Shown piece by piece: positions 55,370 through 64,000 of a stretch of 64,000 nt of DNA; the first letter of the stretch is position 1; the number at the start of each line of letters is the position of its first letter. Made by a program: the position numbers and the translations under genes. Source of the DNA: Psychrosphaera aestuarii (GTDB taxonomy: Bacteria > Pseudomonadota > Gammaproteobacteria > Enterobacterales > Alteromonadaceae); the NCBI RefSeq assembly GCF_017948405.1, contig NZ_CP072844.1, positions 2,976,001-3,040,000 of the forward strand, in the 5' to 3' direction. Below the pieces are notes generated by a model. That model worked only from the letters and a program-made list of their open reading frames with translations, had not been told where the DNA came from and searched no databases.

Positions 55370-56196
55370 AAGTGTATTTGTCCATCAAACACATATTGCG
55401 CAGGTCCAGTCATCTTAACCGGAGACGATTCATCATGCCAACGAATATGTAAGCTACCACCTGGTAAATCTACTTGAACTTTGCTGCCAAGTAAATCTTG
55501 AATTCGACCTACGACTACTGCGGCGCAAGCACCACTTCCACAAGCCAATGTTTCACCAACGCCTCTTTCATATACTCTAAGCTTGATATGCTCACTATTT
55601 ATAATCTGCATAAAGCCAATGTTTGCTTGTTCAGGAAAGCGTTCGTGTTGTTCTAATTCTGCACCAAGTCCAAGCACGTCAGTTTGATCTAAATCATCTA
55701 CGACCATCACGCAGTGCGGATTGCCCATAGATACTACGCCTGACATCACGGTTTTTTGGCTAGTCTTTAATAAATAGGTCTTTTCTTGTTGATTTGCAAC
55801 AAATGGAATTTGTTTTGGCTCAAATATAGGCCGTCCCATATTCACAGTCACCTTGTCTTCACCTTCAAGGTACAAAACCATGTTGCCAGATTTAGTGCTG
55901 ACTTTGATGGCTGATTTATTTGTTAATCCTTTTAACTGAACAAATCGAGCAAAACATCGAGCACCATTCCCACACTGTGCAACTTCACTGCCATCGGAAT
56001 TAAATATACGATAATGAAAATCAAGATCGGGATCGTAAGGAGGCTCCACCATTAACAACTGGTCAAAACCAATACCAAAATTCCTATCTGCCAGTTTCTT
56101 TATTTGATCTTTGGACAAAAATACATTTTGCGTCACGGCGTCTACCACCATGAAGTCATTCCCTAAACCATGCATCTTTGTAAAATTTAACAACAT
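55366..56196 (-). CDS. dapF: Diaminopimelate epimerase
   Basis: 276 residues. Interconverts LL- and meso-DAP for lysine and peptidoglycan. Two catalytic cysteines are present, in [12 protein letters not shown] and [18 protein letters not shown] at 56196 ([19 protein letters not shown]) is preferred to a TTG 4 codons earlier, as GGAAG lies 5 bases upstream. Preceded by lysA, 13 bases away, together giving DAP then lysine synthesis. Confidence 0.95.
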   Translation of the reverse strand: MLLNFTKMHGLGNDFMVVDAVTQNVFLSKDQIKKLADRNFGIGFDQLLMVEPPYDPDLDFHYRIFNSDGSEVAQCGNGARCFARFVQLKGLTNKSAIKVSTKSGNMVLYLEGEDKVTVNMGRPIFEPKQIPFVANQQEKTYLLKTSQKTVMSGVVSMGNPHCVMVVDDLDQTDVLGLGAELEQHERFPEQANIGFMQIINSEHIKLRVYERGVGETLACGSGACAAVVVGRIQDLLGSKVQVDLPGGSLHIRWHDESSPVKMTGPAQYVFDGQIHL

Positions 56197-56209
56197 TCTA
56201 TCTTCCAAT

Positions 56210-57460
56210 TTAATCGGCGATTACCGATTCACCATGCCACAATGACTCTATTGTTTCACGCTTTCTTATTAAGTGAGCTTGGTCGTTATCGACCATAACT
56301 TCAGCAGCACGAGGACGTGAGTTGTAGTTGCTGCTCATTGTAAAACCATAGGCACCCGCTGAGCGTACTGCCAAAATATCACCCGCTACTACAGCGAGCT
56401 CTCTTTCTTTACCAATAAAGTCGCCAGTCTCACATACAGGACCAACAACATCATAAACTTTTGTAGCTAAGTCTTGCTGATGAATAGGCTCAATTTTTTG
56501 CCATGCAGAATAAAGCGCAGGCCTAATCAAATCATTCATCGCTGCATCTACTATACAAAAGTTTTTATCTGCATTCTGCTTTAAATACTCTACTTTTGTT
56601 AATAATATGCCGGCATTTGCCATTATCGCGCGACCGGGTTCAAAGATAATAGTTAAGTTTGGATATTGTTTTAACTTTGACATCAAGGCTGTTGCGTATT
56701 CGCGTGGGTGCGGTGGAACTTCACCATTATATGGCACACCTAAACCGCCGCCCAAATCCAAGTGACTTAATAAGATCCCTTTAGCCTTGAGTGCTTCTAT
56801 TAATTTTATTAGCGCATCAAGTGCATCTAAAAAAGGCGCTATTTCTGTTAACTGCGAGCCGATATGACAATCCACACCCTGTACGTTTAGTGACGGTTGT
56901 TGATTCGCCCACTCAAATAATGGCATAGCCTGTTCTAACTCTATCCCAAACTTATTTTCTTTTAAGCCAGTAGAAATATAAGGATGTGTTCCGGCATCAA
57001 CATTTGGGTTTACACGAATAGAGATCGGCGCAACTTTATTTTGTTCTTTAGCGACTGCCGCAATGCGTTTTAGCTCTGCTTCCGATTCTACGTTAAAACA
57101 TTTTATTCCGACTTCTAATGCAAACTTTATTTCTTCAACGGTTTTACCAACACCTGAAAATACCACTTTACTGGCATCACCACCGGCTTTTAGCACTCGA
57201 GCAAGCTCGCCACCGGAAACAATATCAAAACCTGAGCCCATTTTTGCCAAAACGTTAAGAACAGCAATATTGGAATTGGCTTTTACCGCATAACAAATTA
57301 AATGGGGATACCCTTTCATGGCGTCTTCAAACGCAAGATAATGACGCTCTATGGTTGATTTTGAATATACAAAACAAGGCGTACCAAATTGTTGCGCTAT
57401 GTGCTGGCAATCAACTTGCTCGGCAAGCAGACGACGGTCGGTAAAATTAAAAAAATCCAC
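56210..57460 (-). CDS. lysA: Diaminopimelate decarboxylase
   Basis: 416 residues, PLP fold III. The PLP lysine is in [21 protein letters not shown] and [11 protein letters not shown] are phosphate-contacting loops; C-terminal [10 protein letters not shown] carries the active-site Cys/Glu. Makes L-lysine from meso-DAP. In one operon with lptM upstream and dapF downstream. Confidence 0.96.
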   Translation of the reverse strand: MDFFNFTDRRLLAEQVDCQHIAQQFGTPCFVYSKSTIERHYLAFEDAMKGYPHLICYAVKANSNIAVLNVLAKMGSGFDIVSGGELARVLKAGGDASKVVFSGVGKTVEEIKFALEVGIKCFNVESEAELKRIAAVAKEQNKVAPISIRVNPNVDAGTHPYISTGLKENKFGIELEQAMPLFEWANQQPSLNVQGVDCHIGSQLTEIAPFLDALDALIKLIEALKAKGILLSHLDLGGGLGVPYNGEVPPHPREYATALMSKLKQYPNLTIIFEPGRAIMANAGILLTKVEYLKQNADKNFCIVDAAMNDLIRPALYSAWQKIEPIHQQDLATKVYDVVGPVCETGDFIGKERELAVVAGDILAVRSAGAYGFTMSSNYNSRPRAAEVMVDNDQAHLIRKRETIESLWHGESVIAD

Positions 57461-57543
57461 GTTTCAAGTGCTCTATTTTGTTGGCTAAATTTAAATACTT
57501 TTAATCGATAATCACTTCGTTTTAGTATACTAACTACGCGCGA

Positions 57544-57741
57544 TTATTGGTTTTTATTGGATGTAGGTGACGGATTGTTCTGAACAGTCGGGACTTCTTT
57601 AGCAACGTCAGGCTTCACCGGTTTTTGATCGGGTAGATACAGTGGCCCTTTTTGCCCACAAGCAGATAAAAAGCTCGTCAAAATTGTAATGGCAACAAAG
57701 TGAGAGACATTGAAAAAGCTGGATTTACTTCGACTATTCAT
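57544..57741 (-). CDS. lptM: LptM (YifL-like) lipoprotein
   Basis: 65 residues: a lipoprotein signal ending LSACGQKGPLYLP, the LptM hallmark CGQKGPLYLP after the lipidated Cys, and a Pro-rich tail. LptM assists LptD maturation in outer-membrane assembly. Located upstream of lysA, divergent from cyaY, as in other gammaproteobacteria. Confidence 0.88.
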   Translation of the reverse strand: MNSRSKSSFFNVSHFVAITILTSFLSACGQKGPLYLPDQKPVKPDVAKEVPTVQNNPSPTSNKNQ

Positions 57742-57812
57742 GTTTTTACTGTATCTATTCTATTTGACGCCTATAATCGCATCATAATTCGTAATTGCAA
57801 GTAGGAAACTCA

Positions 57813-58127
57813 ATGAATGACAGTCAATATCATCAATTAGCCGATGACCTTTTAAATCAGCTTCAGGACAGTATCGATGACATCGATTTTGACCTTGATT
57901 ATGAAACGGCCGGTGGCATTCTTGAAGTGATTTTTCCAAACGGCACAAAAATCATTATCAATAAACAAGCACCATTGCACCAAATCTGGGTAGCGACTAA
58001 ATTTAACGGTCACCACTTTGAATATAAAGATGGCCTATGGATAGACAATCGCACTGACGTTGAATTATTTACGCTATTAAATGACGCTGGCTCAAAACAA
58101 GCCGGTACCGCCATTTCATTTAACTAA
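57813..58127 (+). CDS. cyaY: Iron donor/frataxin homologue CyaY
   Basis: 104 residues. Frataxin fold with the acidic helix (QLQDSIDDIDFDLDYE) and the strand signatures VIFPNGTKIIINKQ (seen as NGTKIIINKQAPLHQIW). Binds iron and modulates Fe-S assembly. ATG at 57813 with TAGGA 9 bases upstream; an upstream TTG at 57795 is rejected. Divergent from lptM. Confidence 0.93.
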   Translation: MNDSQYHQLADDLLNQLQDSIDDIDFDLDYETAGGILEVIFPNGTKIIINKQAPLHQIWVATKFNGHHFEYKDGLWIDNRTDVELFTLLNDAGSKQAGTAISFN

Positions 58128-58149
58128 ATTAAACTCATACAGAGGTAAC

Positions 58150-58986
58150 ATGGTCTTTAACGGAACCGACAACTACATTGTTTCTGACGAACTTCGTTTA
58201 GCAGTAAATGCGGCGATTACATTAGAAAAACCATTACTTATTAAAGGTGAGCCAGGTACGGGTAAAACGCAACTGGCCGAAGAGTTGGCTAAAGCGCTCG
58301 ATACAGAACTCATTCAATGGCATATAAAATCGACCACTAAAGCCCAACAAGGTTTGTACGAATATGATGCGGTTTCTAGACTGCGTGATAGTCAATTAGG
58401 CGACGAACGAGTCCATAATATTGGCAATTACATTGTAAAGGGAAAAATGTGGCAGGCGTTTGATGCAACAAAACGGCCTATATTACTCATAGACGAAATT
58501 GATAAAGCAGATATTGAGTTCCCAAATGACTTGCTTCAAGAGCTCGATAAAATGGAGTTTTTTGTTTATGAAACTCAACAGCAGGTTGTGGCTAAACAAC
58601 GTCCAATCGTAATTATCACTTCAAATAACGAAAAAGAGCTACCTGATGCTTTTTTACGTCGTTGCTTTTTTCATTACATTCAATTTCCAACACGCGAAGA
58701 AATGAAAAAGATCATTGATGTTCATCATCCAGATGTGAAAGCAAATTTATTAAGAGAAGCGCTTGAAGTGTTTTTTGATTTACGTGACTTAAATGGTCTC
58801 AAGAAAAAACCATCAACATCGGAATTAATTGATTGGCTTAAATTGTTAATTGCCGATGATGTATCTCAGCAAGTTTTACTCGATAAAGACAGTAGCATCG
58901 TTCCTATGTTCGGCGCGCTTCTTAAAAATGAGCAAGACGTAAAGTTATTAGAAAAACTGGCCTTTATGAGCCGAAGAAAAAGCTAG
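58150..58986 (+). CDS. MoxR-family AAA+ ATPase
   Basis: 278 residues. Walker A GEPGTGKT (residues 33-40), Walker B PILLIDEIDKAD, sensor region IVIITSNNEKELPDAFLRRC (second arginine finger). MoxR ATPases pair with VWA-domain partners to assemble or insert metal cofactors or to remodel complexes. ATG at 58150 with GAGG 4-5 bases upstream. Its VWA partner follows after 3 bases. Confidence 0.85.
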   Translation: MVFNGTDNYIVSDELRLAVNAAITLEKPLLIKGEPGTGKTQLAEELAKALDTELIQWHIKSTTKAQQGLYEYDAVSRLRDSQLGDERVHNIGNYIVKGKMWQAFDATKRPILLIDEIDKADIEFPNDLLQELDKMEFFVYETQQQVVAKQRPIVIITSNNEKELPDAFLRRCFFHYIQFPTREEMKKIIDVHHPDVKANLLREALEVFFDLRDLNGLKKKPSTSELIDWLKLLIADDVSQQVLLDKDSSIVPMFGALLKNEQDVKLLEKLAFMSRRKS

Positions 58987-58989
58987 TCT

Positions 58990-60162
58990 ATGTTTATAGA
59001 TTTTTTTCTAACTCTAAAAAAGTACAAAGTGCCCACTTCATTAAAGGAATTGTTAGACCTAATTGAAGCGGTTAAAAAAGGCGTTATTTTTGCTAATGTT
59101 GAAGAGTTTTATCATCTTTCTCGCTTAATCCTTGTTAAAGATGAAGTGCATTACGATCGTTTTGATCGAGCCTTTGCCGATTATTTTGAAGGTGTGCAAA
59201 ACATTGACCTTAGCGAGCATATTATTCCGGAAGACTGGCTTAAAAAAGAGTTTGAGAAGCAACTTAGTGACGAAGATAAAGCTAAGCTTAAGTCATTAGG
59301 CGGATTAGACGCGCTAATGGACACGCTAAAACAGCGCTTAAAAGAGCAACAAGAGCGTCATGCCGGTGGCAATAAATGGGTTGGCACTGGTGGCACTTCG
59401 CCTTTTGGCGCTTATGGTTATAATCCAGAAGGTGTGCGAATTGGCCAACACGAAAGTCGCCACAGAAAAGCGGTTAAGGTTTGGGACAAACGTGAGTTCC
59501 GTAATCTAGACAAGGACAATGCGTTAGGCTCAAGAAACATAAAACTGGCATTAAAAAAACTACGTAAATTTGCACGTACCGGCAGCACAGAAACATTAGA
59601 TATTAAACAAACCATTAGAGCCACGGCCAATAATGCTGGTTACCTGGATATAAAAACCGAACCCGAAAGACACAATGCTGTAAATGTATTGATGTTTTTT
59701 GACGTAGGCGGTTCTATGGACGATTATATTCATATCTGCGAAGAGCTTTTTGCAACGGCTCATACAGAGTTTAAGCATTTGGAATTCTTTTATTTTCATA
59801 ACTGTTTATATGAGCAGGTATGGAAAGATAACAATCGTAGATATGACGAAGGTCTCGACATTGATCAGTTGTTAAGAACTTATGGAAGTAATTACAAAGT
59901 TATTTTTGTTGGTGATGCCACTATGGGTCCTTATGAAATAATGATGCCCGGAGGTTCAGTTGAGCATTGGAATGAAAAACCCGGTGTTGAGTGGATGAAC
60001 AAAGTACTTGAGCACTTTGATAAAGTCGCTTGGCTAAACCCACAAGAACAAGAACATTGGCCTTTTTACGCTTCCATTGGTTTAATGAAGCAAATAGTAA
60101 AAGATAATATGTTTCCGTTAACAGTTGACGGAATCGGTCGAGCAATTAAACATTTAAGTTAG
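58990..60162 (+). CDS. VWA/CoxE-like domain protein, MoxR partner
   Basis: 390 residues. N-terminal helical region, a Gly-rich linker (HAGGNKWVGTGGTSPFGAYGY), and a C-terminal von Willebrand factor A domain whose MIDAS reads FFDVGGSMDDY, a variant of DxSxS with Gly in the third position. Probably cytosolic. Partner of the MoxR ATPase 3 bases upstream; the pair sits between cyaY and hemC. Client complex unknown. Confidence 0.8.
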   Translation: MFIDFFLTLKKYKVPTSLKELLDLIEAVKKGVIFANVEEFYHLSRLILVKDEVHYDRFDRAFADYFEGVQNIDLSEHIIPEDWLKKEFEKQLSDEDKAKLKSLGGLDALMDTLKQRLKEQQERHAGGNKWVGTGGTSPFGAYGYNPEGVRIGQHESRHRKAVKVWDKREFRNLDKDNALGSRNIKLALKKLRKFARTGSTETLDIKQTIRATANNAGYLDIKTEPERHNAVNVLMFFDVGGSMDDYIHICEELFATAHTEFKHLEFFYFHNCLYEQVWKDNNRRYDEGLDIDQLLRTYGSNYKVIFVGDATMGPYEIMMPGGSVEHWNEKPGVEWMNKVLEHFDKVAWLNPQEQEHWPFYASIGLMKQIVKDNMFPLTVDGIGRAIKHLS

Positions 60163-60172
60163 GAACAACAAC

Positions 60173-60604
60173 ATGCTTAAAATAAATTTATCTTTGGTTG
60201 CGCGGACATTTTCTCTCCTCTTTTTCACCCTCGCCTGCTGTCAGTTTGCCTATGCCTCGCAAACAGAAACTCAATCAATTGAAAATCAATTTATTCAACG
60301 AGCGGTGATCACCAGTGATGTTGAAAATCGAGAACCGGTTGACAATCTAAATGCAACAGCGGTGAGTCTTGATCTCAATAAAGTCTTTTTCTTTACTGAA
60401 GTATCAGGCCTTGCTAATCAAACGATTACTCACCGTTGGAGTTTAGATGGTCAAGTACAAGCAGAAGTAACGCTTAATATTGGCTCAAACCGTTGGCGTA
60501 CCTACTCGAGTAAAAATTTGTTTGCTGGCTTACGAGGTAGTTGGTTGGTTGAAGTCATCGATCAGCAAAATCGAGTGTTATCAAGCGCAACGTTTACATA
60601 CTAA
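60173..60604 (+). CDS. DUF2914 exported protein
   Basis: 143 residues with a signal peptide (LLFFTLACCQFAYA) and a DUF2914 domain: VFFFTEVSGLANQTITHRWSLDG ... NRWRTYSSKNLFAGLRGSWLVEVID. Likely periplasmic; function unknown. It starts 11 bases after the VWA gene and may belong to that operon. Confidence 0.75.
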   Translation: MLKINLSLVARTFSLLFFTLACCQFAYASQTETQSIENQFIQRAVITSDVENREPVDNLNATAVSLDLNKVFFFTEVSGLANQTITHRWSLDGQVQAEVTLNIGSNRWRTYSSKNLFAGLRGSWLVEVIDQQNRVLSSATFTY

Positions 60605-60627
60605 GCCGTATATTAGTATTTAGAAAT

Positions 60628-60665
60628 GTCGTTAAAACTGGTAGTCTTAGCGACAACTTTTCTTA
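60628..60665 (+). terminator. Possible weak terminator
   Basis: GTCGTTAA pairs with TTAGCGAC (one G-U) around an 11-base loop, followed by AACTTTTC. The T-run is weak, so termination is only possible. Confidence 0.35.
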
Positions 60666-60691
60666 TTAATCCAACCTTTAGTAGTTAATTT

Positions 60692-61633
60692 ATGACCCAA
60701 ACTTCAGTGACCGAAATTCGAATTGCCACACGCGAAAGTGCGTTAGCAATGTGGCAGGCTTATTATGTAAAAGATCAACTAGAGGCTGCACACCCTTCGG
60801 TAAAAGTTACCTTAGTTCCAATGACTACAAAAGGCGATCAAATTCTTGATACTCCACTCGCTAAAATTGGTGGCAAGGCTTTGTTTGTAAAAGAGCTTGA
60901 AGTCGCTATGTTAGAGGATAGAGCGGATATTGCCGTGCATTCGATGAAAGATGTGCCTGTTGAGTTTCCAGACGGATTAATGCTAAACACAATTTGTGTC
61001 AGAGAAGACCCTCGCGATGCATTTGTAAGTAACACTTACTCAACTTTAGATGAGTTACCTGAAGGCGCGGTGGTCGGCACGTCGTCATTACGTCGCCAAT
61101 GCCAGCTAAAATCATTGCGACCTGACTTAGTGATTAAAGACTTACGAGGCAACGTAAATACTCGTTTGCGTAAGCTAGACGAAGGTCAATATGATGCAAT
61201 CATTCTTGCCGCTGCAGGTTTAATTAGACTAGAAATGCCTGACCGTATTAAGCAGTATTTACCAACAGAATTGTTGCTTCCTGCAAATGGTCAAGGTGCT
61301 GTTGGTATTGAATGTCGTAGTAATGATGAAGAAATTAAAGCGTTATTATCTGCGCTTGAAGACTCACCAACTCGAGCGCGGGTTTTAGCCGAACGCGCAA
61401 TGAATCGAGGTTTAGAGGGCGGTTGCCAGGTACCAATAGGTAGCTATGCGGAAATAGAAGGTGACATATTAACGCTTAAAGGTTTGGTCGGTAGCTTAGA
61501 TGGTAAAACTATTATTCGAGACCAAATTAGCGGTAATGTGAATGAAGCAGAACAGCTTGGTCAAGAATTAGCTGCGCTACTGCTAGGGCAAGGCGCTGAT
61601 GTTATATTAAAAGAAGTGTACAACGCGGATTAG
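60692..61633 (+). CDS. hemC: Porphobilinogen deaminase (hydroxymethylbilane synthase)
   Basis: 313 residues. Polymerises four porphobilinogens. Substrate and cofactor residues: [47 protein letters not shown] and the dipyrromethane cysteine in GGCQVPIG. Start of the hem operon; hemD follows after 4 bases. Confidence 0.97.
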   Translation: MTQTSVTEIRIATRESALAMWQAYYVKDQLEAAHPSVKVTLVPMTTKGDQILDTPLAKIGGKALFVKELEVAMLEDRADIAVHSMKDVPVEFPDGLMLNTICVREDPRDAFVSNTYSTLDELPEGAVVGTSSLRRQCQLKSLRPDLVIKDLRGNVNTRLRKLDEGQYDAIILAAAGLIRLEMPDRIKQYLPTELLLPANGQGAVGIECRSNDEEIKALLSALEDSPTRARVLAERAMNRGLEGGCQVPIGSYAEIEGDILTLKGLVGSLDGKTIIRDQISGNVNEAEQLGQELAALLLGQGADVILKEVYNAD

Positions 61634-61637
61634 TCTT

Positions 61638-62498
61638 ATGAGCGCTCTCGTTGAGCCTGCAACAAAAATACACGTTTTAAATACTCGCCCTGCTCCCATG
61701 GGCGAGGAACTTGATGCAACTCTTTCGAAAGCGAACCTTTCCTCTATTTATATACCTGGCGTGGGTATTGAACTCACTCACGAGCAAAACATAGACCTTC
61801 AAATTTTACGATGTTTACGTACTAAATTTATTTTTGTAAGTCGAAATGCCGTCGATGCTTTTTATCAGATAATTAAAAGTGACCGTAAACTTTTCAGCCT
61901 TGCTCAGAAGCACAAACAGTTTTTTGCTGTCGGTGAAGGCACTGCATCGCAACTTGCACAAACGCTCAATCGAAATATCGACAGCATATATTATCCAAAA
62001 CAAAGTGATAGTGAAGGCCTACTCGCGCTCTCCCAATTGTCTAATGAGCAGATGGATATGAGCTCAGATAATCGAGAAGAACAAGCGGTAGATTCCGAAC
62101 GAGTGATAATAGTGAAGGGCGATAATGGCCGAGAGCTAATTAAGTCGTCTCTATTAAAAAGAGGCTATACTGTGAGCGAGTGGTCACTTTACAAACGGAT
62201 TCAGAACACCTTTTCAACGATCAGTAATCAGTGGCAAAAAATATCAATATTACTAGCAACTAGTGTTGATATTGCTGAGGCGATAGTCCAGGCCCTGATT
62301 ACTAATTATAACGAGCACCACACTGATAATTTAAGCCTGAGTCGCAATGAGTTTTTAAATAGATGGCAATGGCTGGTGTTTAGCCAACGAATAAAGTTAT
62401 ATTTGCTGGCACAGGGAATCGAGGATTCTCAAATATATATCTGTGAACAAATGAATAATTCTTCTATTATCAATAGCATTCAACGATTGGCGAAGTGA
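61638..62498 (+). CDS. hemD: Uroporphyrinogen-III synthase
   Basis: 286 residues, about 40 longer than the E. coli enzyme, the surplus around LSNEQMDMSSDNREEQAVDS. HemD-type two-domain layout begins HVLNTRPAPMGEELDA and includes FVSRNAVDAFYQ and VGEGTASQL. The family is poorly conserved, but position between hemC and hemX is decisive. It converts hydroxymethylbilane to uroporphyrinogen III. Confidence 0.88.
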   Translation: MSALVEPATKIHVLNTRPAPMGEELDATLSKANLSSIYIPGVGIELTHEQNIDLQILRCLRTKFIFVSRNAVDAFYQIIKSDRKLFSLAQKHKQFFAVGEGTASQLAQTLNRNIDSIYYPKQSDSEGLLALSQLSNEQMDMSSDNREEQAVDSERVIIVKGDNGRELIKSSLLKRGYTVSEWSLYKRIQNTFSTISNQWQKISILLATSVDIAEAIVQALITNYNEHHTDNLSLSRNEFLNRWQWLVFSQRIKLYLLAQGIEDSQIYICEQMNNSSIINSIQRLAK

Positions 62499-62505
62499 GA
62501 CGATT

Positions 62506-63834
62506 ATGGCGCAAGGCAAGGACAAGAATAAAACTAACAAGTCAGACAATAAGTCTGAATTATCAGCCGAACAAAAAACGGCACAAGCCAGCGTTGAAAT
62601 TGAACAATTGGAGGCCGAGCTAAAAGCGAAAGCTCAGCTAGAAGAAGAGGCTGCACTAAAAGCGAAAGCTCAGCTAGAAGAAGAGGCTGAACGAGAGGAG
62701 AAGGCTGAACGAGAAGAGAAAGCCGAGCCGTCAGTGGCAGTACGTGCAGAGCCAACATCACCTCCAACAGATGATAAGTCTGATAAAAAACAATCGCCGC
62801 AAAACCAAAAGTCATTCAGTTGGTTAGCATTTTTTGCATTTATCTTCAGTCTAGTCGCACTAACCGCAGCGGGTTATTTGTGGTGGCAAGCGCAGATATT
62901 TACGCAAACGCAAAAACAAGGTCTTGAGCAAACGCAAACGCTCGCCGAGCAAAGTTATCAACAGACTCGCAATACATTAAAAACGGTCCAAGACAATTTA
63001 GCCCAATTGCAGCTAAATCAACAACGCGGAAATGACTTCGTGTTAAACACACAGCGCAGTTTACAAAGCTTAAACAATCGAATAAAAGAACTCGGTCAAA
63101 GTCAGCCAAATACCTGGTTGGCAGCGGAAAGCTTATATCTTGTTAATTTAGCCGAACATCGTCTATTGATTGAAAAAGACAGTGCAACAGCGGTGCAATT
63201 GTTACTTTCTGCTAATGTGCGACTTGCGGCTATGCAAGATCCTAGCGTTTTCTATTTAAGAACTGCGATTAGCGAAGATATTGCGACGCTCAATGCCATT
63301 GTTCAACCAGATACTGAGTCGGCGTTTTTGGCATTATCTGGCGTTATCAGTCAGATGCAAACATTACCACTCGCTCGAAAATACACGCCAGAGCCAATTG
63401 CTGAATCAACAAAGCCTGAGGTGTCTAGCGACATAAGTGATTGGAAAACCAATTTAGCTAATAGCATGGAGCGCTTTATGGGTAACTTTGTCACAATTAC
63501 GCGACGCGATACGCCAATAGAGCCTGAACTGCCACCTAAACAACGTTGGTATGTTAGAGCAAACGTAACAAGCCAACTACTTGCAGCACAAAGCGCCAGC
63601 TTAAATAACAAACAAACGATTTACCGAACGTCGATAGCGCAAGCATCCGCTTGGTTACAACAATATTTTGATTTGTCAGATCCAGCCGTTACGTCTGTTA
63701 TAACTACGTTAGATGCAATTAAAGATAAAAAGGTAGAAATAAGTTTACCGCAAGGACTTACAGCGCAGCCTTTACTAAAGACTTATGTTGCAAAACAAAT
63801 GAACTTACAAATGGTTGAGGGAGAAAATCAATGA
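62506..63834 (+). CDS. hemX: HemX-like membrane protein
   Basis: 442 residues: a charged N-terminal region with direct repeats (KAKAQLEEEA, EREEKAE), a single transmembrane helix (SWLAFFAFIFSLVALTAAGYLWW), and a long coiled-coil/periplasmic part (QTLAEQSYQQTRNTLKTVQDN) with NTWLAAESLYLVNLAEHRLLIE. Uroporphyrin-III C-methyltransferase-like annotation is historical; function unknown. It overlaps hemY by 4 bases (ATGA). Confidence 0.9.
   Translation: MAQGKDKNKTNKSDNKSELSAEQKTAQASVEIEQLEAELKAKAQLEEEAALKAKAQLEEEAEREEKAEREEKAEPSVAVRAEPTSPPTDDKSDKKQSPQNQKSFSWLAFFAFIFSLVALTAAGYLWWQAQIFTQTQKQGLEQTQTLAEQSYQQTRNTLKTVQDNLAQLQLNQQRGNDFVLNTQRSLQSLNNRIKELGQSQPNTWLAAESLYLVNLAEHRLLIEKDSATAVQLLLSANVRLAAMQDPSVFYLRTAISEDIATLNAIVQPDTESAFLALSGVISQMQTLPLARKYTPEPIAESTKPEVSSDISDWKTNLANSMERFMGNFVTITRRDTPIEPELPPKQRWYVRANVTSQLLAAQSASLNNKQTIYRTSIAQASAWLQQYFDLSDPAVTSVITTLDAIKDKKVEISLPQGLTAQPLLKTYVAKQMNLQMVEGENQ
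62620..62725. repeat. Direct repeats in the hemX N-terminus
   Basis: A 34-bp identical block recurs at 62620-62653 and 62656-62689 (36-bp period), followed by two 18-bp near-copies (about 62689-62725). In-frame codon repeats encode KAKAQLEEEA and EREEKAE; likely slippage-prone. Confidence 0.85.
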
Positions 63835-64000
63835 GTAAGTGGTTAAAACGACCTATCGCTTTTGCGCTTATTATTTGTGCTCTTATTTTTGCGCCAAACT
63901 TAGTGAATGAGCAAGGTTATGTGCTCATTTCATTTGCAAGTTGGACTCTTGAGGGCTCTGTGTTTCAAGTCTTAGTCGCCCTCCTAATTGTCGCCGTATC
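63831..64000 (+). CDS. hemY: HemY-like protein, N-terminal part (runs off the window)
   Basis: The frame from ATG 63831 is open to the window end (56 codons): MSKWLKRPIAFALIICALIF, APNLVNEQGYVLISF. Two hydrophobic stretches match the N-terminal membrane region of HemY (protoheme IX biogenesis protein). Start overlaps hemX's stop (ATGA), the usual coupling. Confidence 0.85.
   Translation, partial: MSKWLKRPIAFALIICALIFAPNLVNEQGYVLISFASWTLEGSVFQVLVALLIVAV

Overview
The window is chromosomal DNA of a marine-type gammaproteobacterium, most likely of the order Alteromonadales (Colwelliaceae/Pseudoalteromonadaceae-like). This is inferred from low-to-moderate GC, AT-rich spacers, and E. coli-like gene neighbourhoods: orn-rsgA-psd, efp-epmAB, mutM-rpmG-rpmB-radC-coaBC-slmA, envZ-ompR/greB-tex, xerC-DUF484-dapF-lysA-lptM-cyaY and hemCDXY. 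No rRNA, tRNA, CRISPR array, prophage, transposase or integron was seen. Nearly all of the window is housekeeping core with small lineage-specific insertions.

Layout. 1-8 kb: small envelope and metabolic genes (C39-like lipoprotein peptidase, YcxB-like, YkgJ-like, YbaK, MurI, DUF3750 lipoprotein, TrmK-like methyltransferase, pentapeptide-repeat protein, MgtC), interrupted by two decayed genes: a flavin-reductase remnant and a dsbA with a large internal deletion. 8-12 kb: a DUF416 gene and a 1029-residue coiled-coil protein with a 138-residue internal duplication. 12.5-19 kb: orn, rsgA, psd, an EamA transporter, a glycerophosphodiesterase, and a CheZ-like protein followed by a GAF hybrid histidine kinase. 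19-22 kb: the complete EF-P modification module (epmA, efp, epmB). 22-30 kb: dimeric dUTPase, cyclophilin lipoprotein, MFS and AGCS transporters, aldehyde dehydrogenase, mutM. 30.8-37 kb: rpmG-rpmB, three glycosyltransferases, radC, coaBC, slmA; dut is missing from its usual place between coaBC and slmA. 37-41 kb: poorly known envelope/hydrolase genes and an ABC exporter. 41-44 kb: ccmABCDE, without ccmFGH following. 44-54 kb: phosphoribosyltransferase, a decayed outer-membrane channel gene, envZ-ompR, greB-tex, a SRPBCC/GyrI-like protein, and a TPR protein with a receiver lacking its phospho-acceptor. 54-64 kb: xerC, DUF484, dapF, lysA, lptM, cyaY, a MoxR ATPase/VWA pair, a DUF2914 protein, hemC, hemD, hemX and the start of hemY.

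Most noteworthy: (i) two genes that keep both ends but have lost their middles (dsbA in frame; a Tsx/OmpK-like porin with a frame change) plus a 5'-truncated flavin reductase; (ii) a small protein with a CheZ-type DxxxQ motif directly upstream of a hybrid kinase; (iii) a pseudo-receiver/TPR protein; (iv) a decaying 20-bp tandem array before rpmG's terminator; (v) apparent replacement of trimeric dut by a dimeric dUTPase. No entirely new multi-gene system can be claimed; the kinase/CheZ-like pair and the MoxR/VWA pair are the best candidates for unexplored function. All family calls come from reading motifs by eye; no database search was run.
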